DNA of 64,000 bases, from positions 1 through 64,000 of the forward strand of contig JAPDJU010000012.1 of NCBI GenBank assembly GCA_029258915.1, in the 5' to 3' direction. Positions within the stretch are counted from its first letter, which is position 1. Every line of letters begins with the position of its first letter. Below the pieces are notes generated by a model. The model had not been told where the DNA came from, made no database searches, and saw only the letters and a program-made list of their open reading frames with translations. The stretch is from Thermoproteota archaeon. Lineage in GTDB: Archaea > Thermoproteota > Thermoprotei_A > EX4484-217-1. Shown here in pieces: positions 30,009-40,347 of this stretch. A program made the translations under genes and the position numbers.

Positions 30009-31688
30009 TCATCTACTAATAAGCCTGTTAAAGAACATATATCCTCTCTTTAAATAATCTAATGAAATCCCTAGGTCTATATGGCTCCAAGGCAGTTCTT
30101 CGTCTAAACTTCTACCCTCCTTAATGTACTCCACATTTACATTAGAGTATCTTAAGGCTCTATGCCATCCACTCACAGTTTTACCGTAGAAATACCATAG
30201 TTCAAGAGCCTTGCCTAGGTCTCTATCTCCTAAGGCTATGGTGGCTTGCACCCGAGCCCATTTAGGTTCATAGAAGTCAGTAGTAATCGAAATTTTTCTA
30301 AGTTCTTTAGTTAAATAATTCATTTTTCTATGTAAGGTTTTTAGGTTTTCTAAAGGTAACCATTGCAGTGGTGTTTGAGGCTTAGGTATTAAGGGATTTA
30401 CCGAGAACCTTACTTGACTAGACTTTAATGATTTTATTTTTTTAAATATTTTCCTTGAAAATTCTATAATCCGAGAAACCTCTTCAAAACCTATGTTTGG
30501 AAAACCTATTATAAAATAGAGTTTTATGTTTCTGAAACCTGCTTTAACAGCTTTACCTACGAGTTCAATTAGCTTATGTTCCATTATAAACTTCTTTATT
30601 GCAGCGCCAATATTCCAACATAGAGTTTCAGGGGCTATAGTGAGGGTTTTTTGCCCTGCCTTAATCATTAATTCTAATCTGTAATCGTTTAGCGTATTAG
30701 GTCGTAGCGAAGGTATTGAAGCATTTATACCTAAATCGTTGACTGTGAATTCTAAAATCCTATCTGCTTCATTATGGTCAAAAAACGATAGGGCATAGAA
30801 AACAACTCTGCTAACATTATTTACTTCTAAACCTTTTTCAATAATTTTCCTAATTTTCGCAAAGCTTCTATCTCTTTTAGGTTTACTTATAAATCCTTCC
30901 ATACAAAATTGGCAATGCCATTTACATCCTCTAGTTGTTTCAACAATAACTCCGCGACCATATGCTGGTTCAATACCCTCAGTTTGAATTTGAGCTATAG
31001 GATAAAATACTTCATCAAGGTTTTCAACATAGTTTTTAGAGACCCTATGTTTACCGTGCATGGGAACATATATTCCCCTAATACTGGCTACTGCATCTAA
31101 AAACTCAGACTTATTTCTGGATGAAAAATAAGTATCAACTACTTTGCCGAGAATGTTTTCAATTTCACCTATAACCAGCACATCAGCTATTTCAGCTAAA
31201 GGTTCAGGGTTAGCCGTAACTGTGGGACCACCCACAATGATTACAGGATATTCTCCATGCCTATCTTTAGCATATAATGGTATTTTCGAGTTAACAAGCA
31301 TATCAACAATATTGACATAGTTAGGTTCATAATGTACGGAGAAAAATAAAATATCAAAGTCCCTCATTTTTCTACGAAACTCTATGCTCCTATATTTTTC
31401 AAGACCGCTTCCCTCAGGATATTTTAAGAAAACGCGTTCAGCAATAACGGAATCCATACGGTTAAGCATGAAGTATAACATATGGGTGGCTAAGCTAGAA
31501 ATAGCAGCAACATATGTTGAAGGATAGACTATAGCAGCATGTAGATCAGAAGGTCTACCATGCTTCTTAACAACATTGCACTCTCTGAGCAATAGTTTTA
31601 CACCTGCTCCTATTCTCACTCGCTCCTGCATTCTTAAATATTTGACATATGGCATTACTGTAGCAACATATTTATACCGTATATACAT
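30009..31688 (-). CDS. Radical SAM protein with N-terminal B12-binding-like domain
   Basis: TRGCKWHCQFCMEG (CxxxCxxC), GGPTVTANPEPLAEIADVLVIGEIE. Confidence 0.88.
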   Translation of the reverse strand: MYIRYKYVATVMPYVKYLRMQERVRIGAGVKLLLRECNVVKKHGRPSDLHAAIVYPSTYVAAISSLATHMLYFMLNRMDSVIAERVFLKYPEGSGLEKYRSIEFRRKMRDFDILFFSVHYEPNYVNIVDMLVNSKIPLYAKDRHGEYPVIIVGGPTVTANPEPLAEIADVLVIGEIENILGKVVDTYFSSRNKSEFLDAVASIRGIYVPMHGKHRVSKNYVENLDEVFYPIAQIQTEGIEPAYGRGVIVETTRGCKWHCQFCMEGFISKPKRDRSFAKIRKIIEKGLEVNNVSRVVFYALSFFDHNEADRILEFTVNDLGINASIPSLRPNTLNDYRLELMIKAGQKTLTIAPETLCWNIGAAIKKFIMEHKLIELVGKAVKAGFRNIKLYFIIGFPNIGFEEVSRIIEFSRKIFKKIKSLKSSQVRFSVNPLIPKPQTPLQWLPLENLKTLHRKMNYLTKELRKISITTDFYEPKWARVQATIALGDRDLGKALELWYFYGKTVSGWHRALRYSNVNVEYIKEGRSLDEELPWSHIDLGISLDYLKRGYMFFNRLISR

Positions 31689-31709
31689 TGTAACGTCTTG
31701 CGATAAGCT

Positions 31710-31935
31710 ATGGCCACTATAACTGTTAGAATAAGTCCTGAAGTTAAAAAGCTTATGAAAAAGTATAGGTATATTAATTGGAGTGAAGTTGTACGAGAAG
31801 CAATTTTAAATAAGATTCACGAAGAAGAGAAAAAACCTTGCAGAGGCTCTTCTGATTAATGAAAAATTACGAAGAAGTGGTCCCAAAAACTGGGATTCTG
31901 CAGAGGTTATTAAGAAATGGAGGAGACTAAGATAG
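31710..31935 (+). pseudogene. VapB-type antitoxin, frameshifted (absent from ORF track)
   Basis: ATG 31710: MATITVRISPEVKKLMKKYRYINWSEVVREAILNKIHEEEKK, shift in A6 tract at 31830-31835, then NLAEALLINEKLRRSGPKNWDSAEVIKKWRRLR ending at 31935. Confidence 0.85.
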
Positions 31936-32336
31936 TTTTAGATGCCAGTATTATTGTGAAATGGTTTCTTAAAGAACTATACAGTGAAGAAGCTATAAGG
32001 ATAAGAAACGATTATGTTCAAAGAAAAGTAAGCATTGCAGTTCCTTCTCTTCTAATATATGAAGTACTAAACGCTTTAAAGTACAGTGACATATATTCTG
32101 AAGAAGAGTTGAAAGAAATATGTTTAGCACTCAATAAGTACGGTTTCGAAATACATGATCTTGAAGAAGATCTAAAGGATAAAGCTATCACGATAGCATA
32201 TAAGTATAATATTACGGTATATTATGCAAGCTATATAGCATTAGCAATGAAACTTAAAACAGTACTCTACACAGCTGATAATGAATTATTAGAGAGGTTC
32301 CCGAAAATAGCAAGGCACGTAAAGGAATATAGCTGA
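31917..32336 (+). CDS. VapC-like PIN-domain protein, possibly inactive
   Basis: VLDASIIVKWF, YEVLNAL, TADNELL present, but third acidic motif reads YYASYIALA instead of the usual YDASY. Confidence 0.85.
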   Translation: MEETKIVLDASIIVKWFLKELYSEEAIRIRNDYVQRKVSIAVPSLLIYEVLNALKYSDIYSEEELKEICLALNKYGFEIHDLEEDLKDKAITIAYKYNITVYYASYIALAMKLKTVLYTADNELLERFPKIARHVKEYS

Positions 32337-32860
32337 AACATTAAATGGAACATTAAGACGTGTAGCTCATCATCGATAAAAACCAGTAAAGAACTTGGAA
32401 AGCATTTTCAACAAAATGATTTATCTGCTAAGAGTTTTTATTATTCTTAAAGCTAAACTTATGTGAGTTTTGAAAACCCTGTTTTCTCATATAATAAGTT
32501 AATGTCCATTATACCTTTCATAGTATATGATCTTACAGTATCAACAACCTCTCTAGGCACGGTTTTACAACTATTTCTTTACTCTACAAATGAAAGCATA
32601 AAACATATCACCGTAAAGAACGACTGCAGTGTTTCCTTTAATCCCTCTTAACAACATATGTTCGAACACCAAGTTCTTTAGCTATCTCCAAAGCAACAGC
32701 TTCGCCGCCTAAGTCTTTAACCTTAAAAAGTAAAATCGATATCCATGCCTCTTAGTTAAAATACCATCTATTATAGTTCCTTTACCACCCATAACCTCTC
32801 CCTTTTATATTACGTAATTTTTAAATTATGATTGAAGGTTTATGTCTATAAGAATTGGGT

Positions 32861-33456
32861 ATGTTAAAAAGAGGATATATAGTTGTACTAGCCCTACTTT
32901 TGCTTTCCATAATACCATATATTCATGTGTTTGAAGAGGCTAAATATTTTAAAGTACTTAGCGTAGATCATAGAGGGCCTGTTTTTCCTGAAACACCTTC
33001 TGTTCCCTTTATCAGCATCTATGCATCTTGAGGGATTTGAGAGATATATTTTCCGGCATGATCAGTTAGAACTTCTAAGATACATGTTTAAAGATAGTTA
33101 TTGGTTAAACGAAACATTATTTTAACTACTACTTCAAGGCTTGCTACAACATTAGAACTACATCCGCAAATGCTTAACAATGGAAAGTATCTTGTGAAAG
33201 CTTTTATAGTCATTCCTAAAAACTGTTACCTTACTCTATAGGGTTTAAGGAAAAACCTGTATGTGAGTTATTCATGTATAGTGTTAATGGTAAATGGATT
33301 ATTACTCCGGTAAATGTTTTTCGTTTAACTACTGCTTATGCCGGCGTTATTGAAAAATATGTGTTAAATATAGAATCACCTTATATGGCGTTAGTTAAGG
33401 TTATATCCTGGATATTGTTTCCACTACTCTTTACCATTGTGTTACTTGTGGTGTAG
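32861..33456 (+). pseudogene. Decayed membrane-anchored/secreted protein gene
   Basis: Signal-anchor N-terminus MLKRGYIVVLALLLLSIIPYIHVF to a stop at 33029, coding-like continuation in other frames, C-terminal TM at 33370-33456. Confidence 0.5.
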
Positions 33457-33495
33457 AAAACATTTAAGAACGTAAGTGTTTAAACTAAGCTAATT

Positions 33496-34279
33496 TTGGT
33501 AATTATAATTGCAGCAAGTACATTACTTTATATTGATTCTATACTAAGCTACGATACTGGTCTCTACACAAAATATGTTAATACACTATTCTTCACTGCT
33601 TCACGAGAAGAGATCGTTAAAGGCAATATAACCACGGTATATGGTATTACAAGTAGGGCAGAAACCTTAGATTATAGCTTTCTGTACCATAGTGCGTCTT
33701 TTTCATTCCCTAAAAATTATAGGGAATTAAGGATTCACAAATCAACTGGTGTGTATCGAACTCGATGAGGATGGCGAGGGTGATGAGCCTTAGACGTGCT
33801 CCTAGTTCGATGATGGGGGTGCCGGAACAGGTGTGTAGGTACTCCCGTAGTTGGGTTAGGGGTGAAAAATAGCCGTAATGAACCCGAGGGTGGACATAAA
33901 AGAACATCAAAGACAATAAACAACCACTCTCGGGCGAACGGTTCTGCTTAATAACACTGATATGGTTGAAGTAAGACTTACTGACTTGCTTGGCAATTAC
34001 GAGATGAAAGCTTTGAAAACACTATTAGAGATGAAAAATTCGAGTAACATAGCTTTTGCAATAATTTCTAACGCATACTATGAGGTTCTAGGTGCTAGCG
34101 AGCTACCTTCTAAAGGATATTATTCTAAAGTATATACCGTATCTGCTGATAAATTAAATGAGGTACGTATTAGAGTTCATGTTAATTTCGTAGAAGACTT
34201 TAGAAGCTTAGAGTTGACTATAGGTATTCCGAAAACAGTAAATACTTATATAGAGGAGTTTTATCGAAAAGCTCCATAG
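33496..34279 (+). pseudogene. Hypothetical membrane-anchored protein, apparently split by a GC-rich insertion
   Basis: Two ORFs (33496-33768 and 33962-34279) separated by compositionally alien sequence. Confidence 0.4.
33740..33960. mobile_element. GC-rich insert, possible MITE or IS fragment
   Basis: GC-rich in AT-rich surroundings; inverted repeat CCCGAGGGTGG (33883-33893) / CCACTCTCGGG (33924-33934), one mismatch. Confidence 0.35.
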
Positions 34280-34523
34280 AATTTTAATGAAACATATTAG
34301 AAAAGTTAAACGCAGACTTAACTAAAACGTTAAGATGCTTCATAAATGTTAACTTATACACTAAAAATTTTGCTTCAACAAGCATTCTAGACGCCTACCT
34401 ATATACGAAATCCGTGAAGAAATAGGAATTCATAGACTCTCACATAGTTACCATAGTTTTCGACTTTCTCGAACATGCAGTTCTACTGCGTAGATCTAAA
34501 TATGCTATCTTACATTTGGAAAA

Positions 34524-35783
34524 TTGAGGTTGAAGCTTGTGCGTAAAGCTGCGATAGCATTTGTGATCTTAGTGTTAATGGTTGCTGCATTTGCAATATT
34601 TGTTTTGCCGCTTAGACTATTAAATCAGTTAATGCCATCTCCTGTTAAGGCTAGGGAAATTGCAGTTCCCGAATTAACTAGTAGAATGAATAACTTTACC
34701 CTTAAACTCTATGGTGAATTGTTGAGAGATAATTGGAAGAGAAATATTGTGGTTTCACCTTTCAACGCATATATAGCGCTGACCCTACTATACGAGGGCA
34801 CTAACGGAACTACTAGAACTGAAATAGGTGAGGTACTAGGTCTTATAGGCGTCGATCCATGTAATGCATATCAGCAACTCCTAGACTCACTTCCTCTAAA
34901 CATGGATGACAATACAACACTCATAATTACAAATGCAGTTTGGCTTAGAGAAGGATTCTCGTTCAAAACAAAATACATAGAAACGGTAAGGAAATATTAC
35001 AAGGCAGAGGTCAAGTATTTCAATAATGTACCTCAACTTGTTACAGAAGTTAACAGTTGGGTTAGCAAGAAGACTAGAGGACTCATAAAGAATATTTTAA
35101 ATCCAAACGATGTTAGCGAAAATGTCGTAGCAGTTCTAGTATCGGCCATTTACTTTAAAGGAGAATGGGTTGAGAAGTTTAAGCCTATAGGACCTTTCAA
35201 ATTCTGGGCTGGGGAAGAGTATGTTAACGCTCCTGGAATGGAGGTAATAAGCGACGTTATAAAAGTTGTGCATGGCGCAGATTATACTGCAGTAGAAATA
35301 CCCTACAAGAATATAAACATTACAATGGTTATAATAATGCCTGAAAAGTACACCGACATACCCAGTAAGTATGAGGAATTAATTTTGGATGCTTTAAGAA
35401 GGCTAAATAGGGCTAATACCAGGAAAACCGTATGGCTGACTATGCCGAAATTCAACATATCGCTTAAAACAAATATGGTTAATCATCTCCAAAATATGGG
35501 GATAGTAGAGGTATTTACACCCGGCAAAGCAGATTTAACCAGAATGGCTAACGTAAGAGTAGGGGAAATATGGGCTGATAAGATTATACACCAAGCAGTA
35601 ATCAAAGTGAATGAGGAAGGCACTGAAGCAGCAGCTACTACCGTTATTGTTATTGTAAGAGGACCCCTCCAAGCAGACGAAAAAGTAGTAGTAAACAAAC
35701 CATTCATATACGTACTTCGAGATAAGGAAACTAACACAATACTATTCATAGGACATATCATAAACCCTATTGAATCTGAGTAG
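34524..35783 (+). CDS. Serpin with N-terminal membrane anchor/signal
   Basis: NIVVSPFNAYIALTLLYEGTNG, LVSAIYFKGEW, hinge NEEGTEAAATTVIVIV, NKPFIYVLRDKETNTILFIGHIINP. Confidence 0.94.
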   Translation: MRLKLVRKAAIAFVILVLMVAAFAIFVLPLRLLNQLMPSPVKAREIAVPELTSRMNNFTLKLYGELLRDNWKRNIVVSPFNAYIALTLLYEGTNGTTRTEIGEVLGLIGVDPCNAYQQLLDSLPLNMDDNTTLIITNAVWLREGFSFKTKYIETVRKYYKAEVKYFNNVPQLVTEVNSWVSKKTRGLIKNILNPNDVSENVVAVLVSAIYFKGEWVEKFKPIGPFKFWAGEEYVNAPGMEVISDVIKVVHGADYTAVEIPYKNINITMVIIMPEKYTDIPSKYEELILDALRRLNRANTRKTVWLTMPKFNISLKTNMVNHLQNMGIVEVFTPGKADLTRMANVRVGEIWADKIIHQAVIKVNEEGTEAAATTVIVIVRGPLQADEKVVVNKPFIYVLRDKETNTILFIGHIINPIESE

Positions 35784-35972
35784 ACGCATTAACATTTAAT
35801 CTCAAAATTACAACATTAGTGCTTCACAAAGAAACGTGAGAGCATAGTAAACCCAATTTTTCATTTCTCTTTGTTAAATGAACCCAGCTTGGCCAATAAT
35901 GTATAGCTTACAATAACGCGTTGCCTCGGAATCGCTTATCTAGTATCTTATGATATAGGGTGGTTTCAAACA

Positions 35973-36362
35973 TTGAACATTAAAAGCTTAAAATACTACA
36001 GTTTAAGCGCTGAAGAAAAGCGCAAAGTAATTGGTTTGATTAGGGAAGTATTGTCTAAAGAAGAACAAGTACTATTGGCAATTATTTTCGGAAGCTTTGT
36101 AGAGTTAAGCTCTTTTAGAGACATAGATATAGCTGTTTATTCCTTAAACACTACACTTAACTATCTTACAGAATTAGCTGTTAAAATCGAGGAAAAATTA
36201 AAAATCCCCGTTGATGTGGTTCCTATAAATAATCTTCCCTCTAAGTTTAAACATTATGTTCTTATTAAAGGTTTAGTAATTCTTGAAAAGAACCCCGGTC
36301 TTTACGAAGCGCTTTTAAGCCAGGTAACTGATGAATTAACATTGATGAGAAAAACTATATAG
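35973..36362 (+). CDS. MNT-type minimal nucleotidyltransferase
   Basis: IFGSFVELSSFRDIDIAVYS; no HEPN partner beside it. Confidence 0.78.
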   Translation: MNIKSLKYYSLSAEEKRKVIGLIREVLSKEEQVLLAIIFGSFVELSSFRDIDIAVYSLNTTLNYLTELAVKIEEKLKIPVDVVPINNLPSKFKHYVLIKGLVILEKNPGLYEALLSQVTDELTLMRKTI

Positions 36363-36414
36363 ATAAATAGAATTCTTTATTTCACATGAAACTTATGGTG
36401 TTCTCGGTGATTAA

Positions 36415-36963
36415 ATGGAGGTAAAAACTAAGCAGTATTTAATATTACATCCTAGACCTGTTTACATTATTGGCTCTGGAAAGTATGGTGAAAAAGAGAA
36501 TCTTATGGCTGCTTCATGGGTTATGCCTGTTTCCGAGGAACCTCCAAAGGTGGCTGTTTCAGTTGATAGAGAATCATATACTCACGAGCTTATTGAAAAA
36601 TATGGCGAATTCACTATTAATGTTGTTGAGGAGAATTATTTAGACGAAATTTGGCTTTTAGGGACAACGTCTGGCAAAGAGGTAAATAAAATAGCTAAAA
36701 CCAAGTTAACAGTAGTTGAAGGTAAGAAGGTAAATGCCCCGATAGTTAAAGAAGCAATAGGTATTTTAGAGGTTAAGGTAACAGATAAAGTAGATATTGG
36801 AGAATGCAGATTATATATTGGAGAAATAATTTATGCAGAAGCCGATCTTGAAAAATACAATTTAAGATATGGGTGGAACCTTAGAAAAGCAAAACTAATA
36901 CATCACTTAGCGGGAAAAGCATTTATGACAAACGGCAAAGTGTTATTTCCTAAGACTGAGTAA
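36415..36963 (+). CDS. Flavin reductase-like (FMN-binding split barrel) protein
   Basis: MAASWVMPVSEEPPKVAVSVDRESYTHELI. Confidence 0.85.
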   Translation: MEVKTKQYLILHPRPVYIIGSGKYGEKENLMAASWVMPVSEEPPKVAVSVDRESYTHELIEKYGEFTINVVEENYLDEIWLLGTTSGKEVNKIAKTKLTVVEGKKVNAPIVKEAIGILEVKVTDKVDIGECRLYIGEIIYAEADLEKYNLRYGWNLRKAKLIHHLAGKAFMTNGKVLFPKTE

Positions 36964-37012
36964 ATCCAGTAGGCTATATGGTCTATGTGCCTTATCTTCT
37001 GCAAAGCTATAC

Positions 37013-37495
37013 TCACTTTATAACCCATATTGGTGCAGGTATTATGGCTCCTTCGGCGGTGACAAGTTTAACGGACATCTGATAACGTTCATTACCCGAA
37101 CATACATTAATATCATCCACTATAAAGTAACTAATACCTTCAACAATGTAATTAACTCTTCTTAATTCAACATTACCATTATAATATAGGAAAATAAAAA
37201 CAATACGGAGTCTCATAGGGGACTTAACAGTAACATTAATAGCATCAGCATCACCAACAACAGGCTTAAAATAAGCCTCACTAATACTAACAATATTAAG
37301 CTTAGCTTTCTCTCTAGTTAAAGACTCCTCAACAAGCCTTCTAACACGAAAATTAATAGAATAATAAAGTAAACCAATAAAAGCTAGTACAAAAAATAAA
37401 GAACCTAAAATAATAGCAACTCCAATGGCTCCTCTTTGAAACTTATTTTTAATCATGCTAACTGCCAAAATATTTTCTATAAATTTCGTTGACAA
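37013..37495 (-). CDS. Pilin-like membrane-anchored protein
   Basis: KNKFQRGAIGVAIILGSLFFVLAFIGLLYYSI, class-III-signal-peptide-like N-terminus; start may be the internal MIKNKF. Confidence 0.55.
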   Translation of the reverse strand: MSTKFIENILAVSMIKNKFQRGAIGVAIILGSLFFVLAFIGLLYYSINFRVRRLVEESLTREKAKLNIVSISEAYFKPVVGDADAINVTVKSPMRLRIVFIFLYYNGNVELRRVNYIVEGISYFIVDDINVCSGNERYQMSVKLVTAEGAIIPAPIWVIK

Positions 37496-38813
37496 TTAGT
37501 TTTAAGGGATTATATGTGAAATTAATCCATTCACTATCATCAGTAGAGCATTCACTAGAACAGTACGTAATAGCAGTTTTAATCCAAAGACTATCGCCAA
37601 ATCCAACATTAAGCAAATCCTCTACTGGAACATATATAGCAAACTGATCTATAGAGGGTATTGGATCTTTTATATTGTATGTTCTATAGAAAGCAGTAGC
37701 ATTTATTATATTGCCGTTAACATAAAGAGTTGCATTAATGTTTTTACCTGTTTTGTCCACGTAAAACTTTGCTATTAAGTCTGATTCACTAACATCGCTA
37801 ACTTTTACTTTAGAAACATATATTGTTCCATTATAAAGACCTGTTTCCTCGGGGTTATTAAATTCTACGCCGATAACTATATGGTCATAACCATTATTTA
37901 TTAGCGTGTACTTTAACGGCCCATTATCATCACTATCATCGTATTTTGAAACAAAGCTATAGCCAAGCCCATAAATTGCATGTTCACCTCTTATATGAAA
38001 TGTATAACAGTATGTATTATAACATCCGATATTAGATTGAGTATAATCATATGATGTGGTGGTATTAATTACCATTAATAGGTAATCGCCCACATCATAC
38101 CGTTCAATTGTAAGATCAATATTAGGATCCTCTATTTTAAGATCAGCTCTAAATGCAAGAGGCATGTAGCCTGAACCTGTAGATTCAGGGGTAGGTACTA
38201 AAGTTCCATTGATGAATATGAGAGTGTTATTAACTGTTTTTCTTATTAAACCATGAGCAAATGTTTCACTACCTGTTGCTGCTAATAATCCTCCCGGTGC
38301 CTGCTCTTCTCCTAGAAGCATGTTTAACGATATTCCTCTTATAACTATTGCTACTTTGCTACAATAGGGTGGCTGAATTATTGTTCCTCTTAACGTCACC
38401 AATTTTAGTGTTTCTATTTCACTTGAATTTAGTGTTATTCCTATACTAGCTATTGGTATTCTGTTTATTCCTGGAGCTATTATTAATGTTCCTGGTTGAT
38501 AACATTTTATCTCCTCATTCTCACCATCTGAAGCATAGGCTAAAATTATTATTACATTTTCTCCTAAAGTATTATTTATACTTATTATTCCACTTGATGG
38601 ATCATAACATGATATTAATCCTTTTTCCTCTATTTCCTTTAGCTCTTTAAGCATTGTAGCGTATTCTTCTATTTGGTAACTTTCAGTTATGTGCTGCTGA
38701 TATTGCATCATTACTGGAAAGGCTATTACTAAGAGAACTATTGCCGCTATTAGCCCTGCAACTAAACCTGCTAACCCTTTTTTTAACTTAATTTTCTTGA
38801 TCATTCTGGTCAC
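37458..38813 (-). CDS. Large pilin-like extracellular protein
   Basis: KLKKGLAGLVAGLIAAIVLLVIAFPVMM followed by a long beta-rich Asn/Thr-rich domain. Confidence 0.55.
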   Translation of the reverse strand: MTRMIKKIKLKKGLAGLVAGLIAAIVLLVIAFPVMMQYQQHITESYQIEEYATMLKELKEIEEKGLISCYDPSSGIISINNTLGENVIIILAYASDGENEEIKCYQPGTLIIAPGINRIPIASIGITLNSSEIETLKLVTLRGTIIQPPYCSKVAIVIRGISLNMLLGEEQAPGGLLAATGSETFAHGLIRKTVNNTLIFINGTLVPTPESTGSGYMPLAFRADLKIEDPNIDLTIERYDVGDYLLMVINTTTSYDYTQSNIGCYNTYCYTFHIRGEHAIYGLGYSFVSKYDDSDDNGPLKYTLINNGYDHIVIGVEFNNPEETGLYNGTIYVSKVKVSDVSESDLIAKFYVDKTGKNINATLYVNGNIINATAFYRTYNIKDPIPSIDQFAIYVPVEDLLNVGFGDSLWIKTAITYCSSECSTDDSEWINFTYNPLKLIVNEIYRKYFGS

Positions 38814-38860
38814 GCTTATCTCTAACTATGTTTATATTTAAGCATTATAGTTACTTGCAT

Positions 38861-39490
38861 TTAAGTCGTTAGTTGGGCTGCATAAAGCTTACATAAATAC
38901 GCTTTATTATATATATTTACTATTGTCCATACTTCTATGTTGTACGTAGAATTCGTGTTTAAGGTAGCAGATATTTCTACTTTATAATATCCGTTTATTT
39001 CATTGTAGGGTTCCAAAATGTAGGCATTTATTTCATCTGTGATTGCTGAGGGGTCCCTTATTTCTAAGTTCTCTAAATACTCTGAAAGACCACCTATATT
39101 CATAGTTAAAAACGATGCATAGCTCTCTGTAGAATCTACTACAACCTTAGCTTCATATTTTCCAAACCATATTCCTTCTGGTGTGAATATGTCTTCATAG
39201 TCTGTAGATCTTAGTTCCTTTATTCTTATCGGTCCTAAGAATATCTTATTGTACCCCATGTTTAATAAATACATTATCACTTTATTTTGACTTGCATTAT
39301 ATGTTACATGGACTATGACTAAGTTTTCTTTTGCTGCCTGCTCTGATCTTAGTAGGTCTATTTGGCTTTGCTTAATAACCATTGATGAGTGTCCTGAAAT
39401 CCACATTAGAACTATTACGCCTACAGCAATTATTGCTGCAGCTAGAATTACTGCACTTAAAACCGGAGACATGGACTTACGGTTAAACAT
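38861..39490 (-). CDS. Archaeal pilin/flagellin-like protein
   Basis: MFNRKSMSPVLSAVILAAAIIAVGVIVLMWISG. Confidence 0.65.
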   Translation of the reverse strand: MFNRKSMSPVLSAVILAAAIIAVGVIVLMWISGHSSMVIKQSQIDLLRSEQAAKENLVIVHVTYNASQNKVIMYLLNMGYNKIFLGPIRIKELRSTDYEDIFTPEGIWFGKYEAKVVVDSTESYASFLTMNIGGLSEYLENLEIRDPSAITDEINAYILEPYNEINGYYKVEISATLNTNSTYNIEVWTIVNIYNKAYLCKLYAAQLTT

Positions 39491-39586
39491 ATTCTACGCA
39501 ACCTATTATCATATGCTATTTCTCTTTTTCACTATAGTTAAGTGTTGTCAAGTATTTTGAATATTCTCCTATTTTAATTTTCTAGT

Positions 39587-40165
39587 CTAATCTTCTACCT
39601 TGCCTTTAATGGCCTGTTTTCCTATAATGTACGCTTTTTCTGCAGCTTTTTCAGGGTTTTCCTCAAAAATTATTCTAATTATTCTTCTTGTATCTAAGTA
39701 TCCTTCATCATCAACAAGTAATTTGAGTTTATCAGTTAAATACCCTGTATCTGTTATTACTATTGTAGGTTTTGCATTAAGGTATGCTACTAAAACCTCT
39801 ATTAGAGTGCCTGCTTCTCCACCTAAACATACGAAAACATCACTACTCCTAACCATGGGTATGCTCCTGGCTTGGAAACTTGAGCTTGCAAAGACTTCTA
39901 TAGTATTGTAGGGATTCCATCTCGGATGTTTTACAGTTATTTTCTCTATTTCTAAGGGTATAAAGCCTATTACCATACCTCCTCTTTCACTAAACTCTTT
40001 AGAAACAACAGTCATCAATCCCCCTCCACCACCTGTAAGCAAAATCACTTCATCCCTATACTCTGCAAGTTTTCTAGCAAATCTAACTGCTTTTTCTAAG
40101 GCCTTATGTAATGGCTTAGTATTACTTGAAGCAGCAACACCTATTTGAATCAACTTATGAACCAC
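39587..40165 (-). CDS. SLOG/LOG-like (TIGR00725-type) nucleotide-binding protein
   Basis: LTGGGGGLMTVVSKEFSERGGMVIGFIP, CLGGEAGTLIEVLVAY. Confidence 0.82.
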   Translation of the reverse strand: MVHKLIQIGVAASSNTKPLHKALEKAVRFARKLAEYRDEVILLTGGGGGLMTVVSKEFSERGGMVIGFIPLEIEKITVKHPRWNPYNTIEVFASSSFQARSIPMVRSSDVFVCLGGEAGTLIEVLVAYLNAKPTIVITDTGYLTDKLKLLVDDEGYLDTRRIIRIIFEENPEKAAEKAYIIGKQAIKGKVED

Positions 40166-40347
40166 GAATCCTACACCCTTCAGACATTTGAAGTATTAAG
40201 AGATATTTAAATTTATAAATTACTACGTATAAAAGCCAAGTTCATGCTTAAAAGCTGAAAGAAGTAAAGGATTCTATAGGGTTTAAAGATTCTATTAGCA
40301 ATATGTGGAAGGAACTGAGATATAAAAATCCAAGGTTTATAGTAAGA

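Noticed and set aside
33710-33923. Two minus-strand ORFs in the GC-rich block as real genes
   Set aside because: Overlap in different frames, the longer one reads like repeated low-complexity; treated as part of a possible mobile or structured insert
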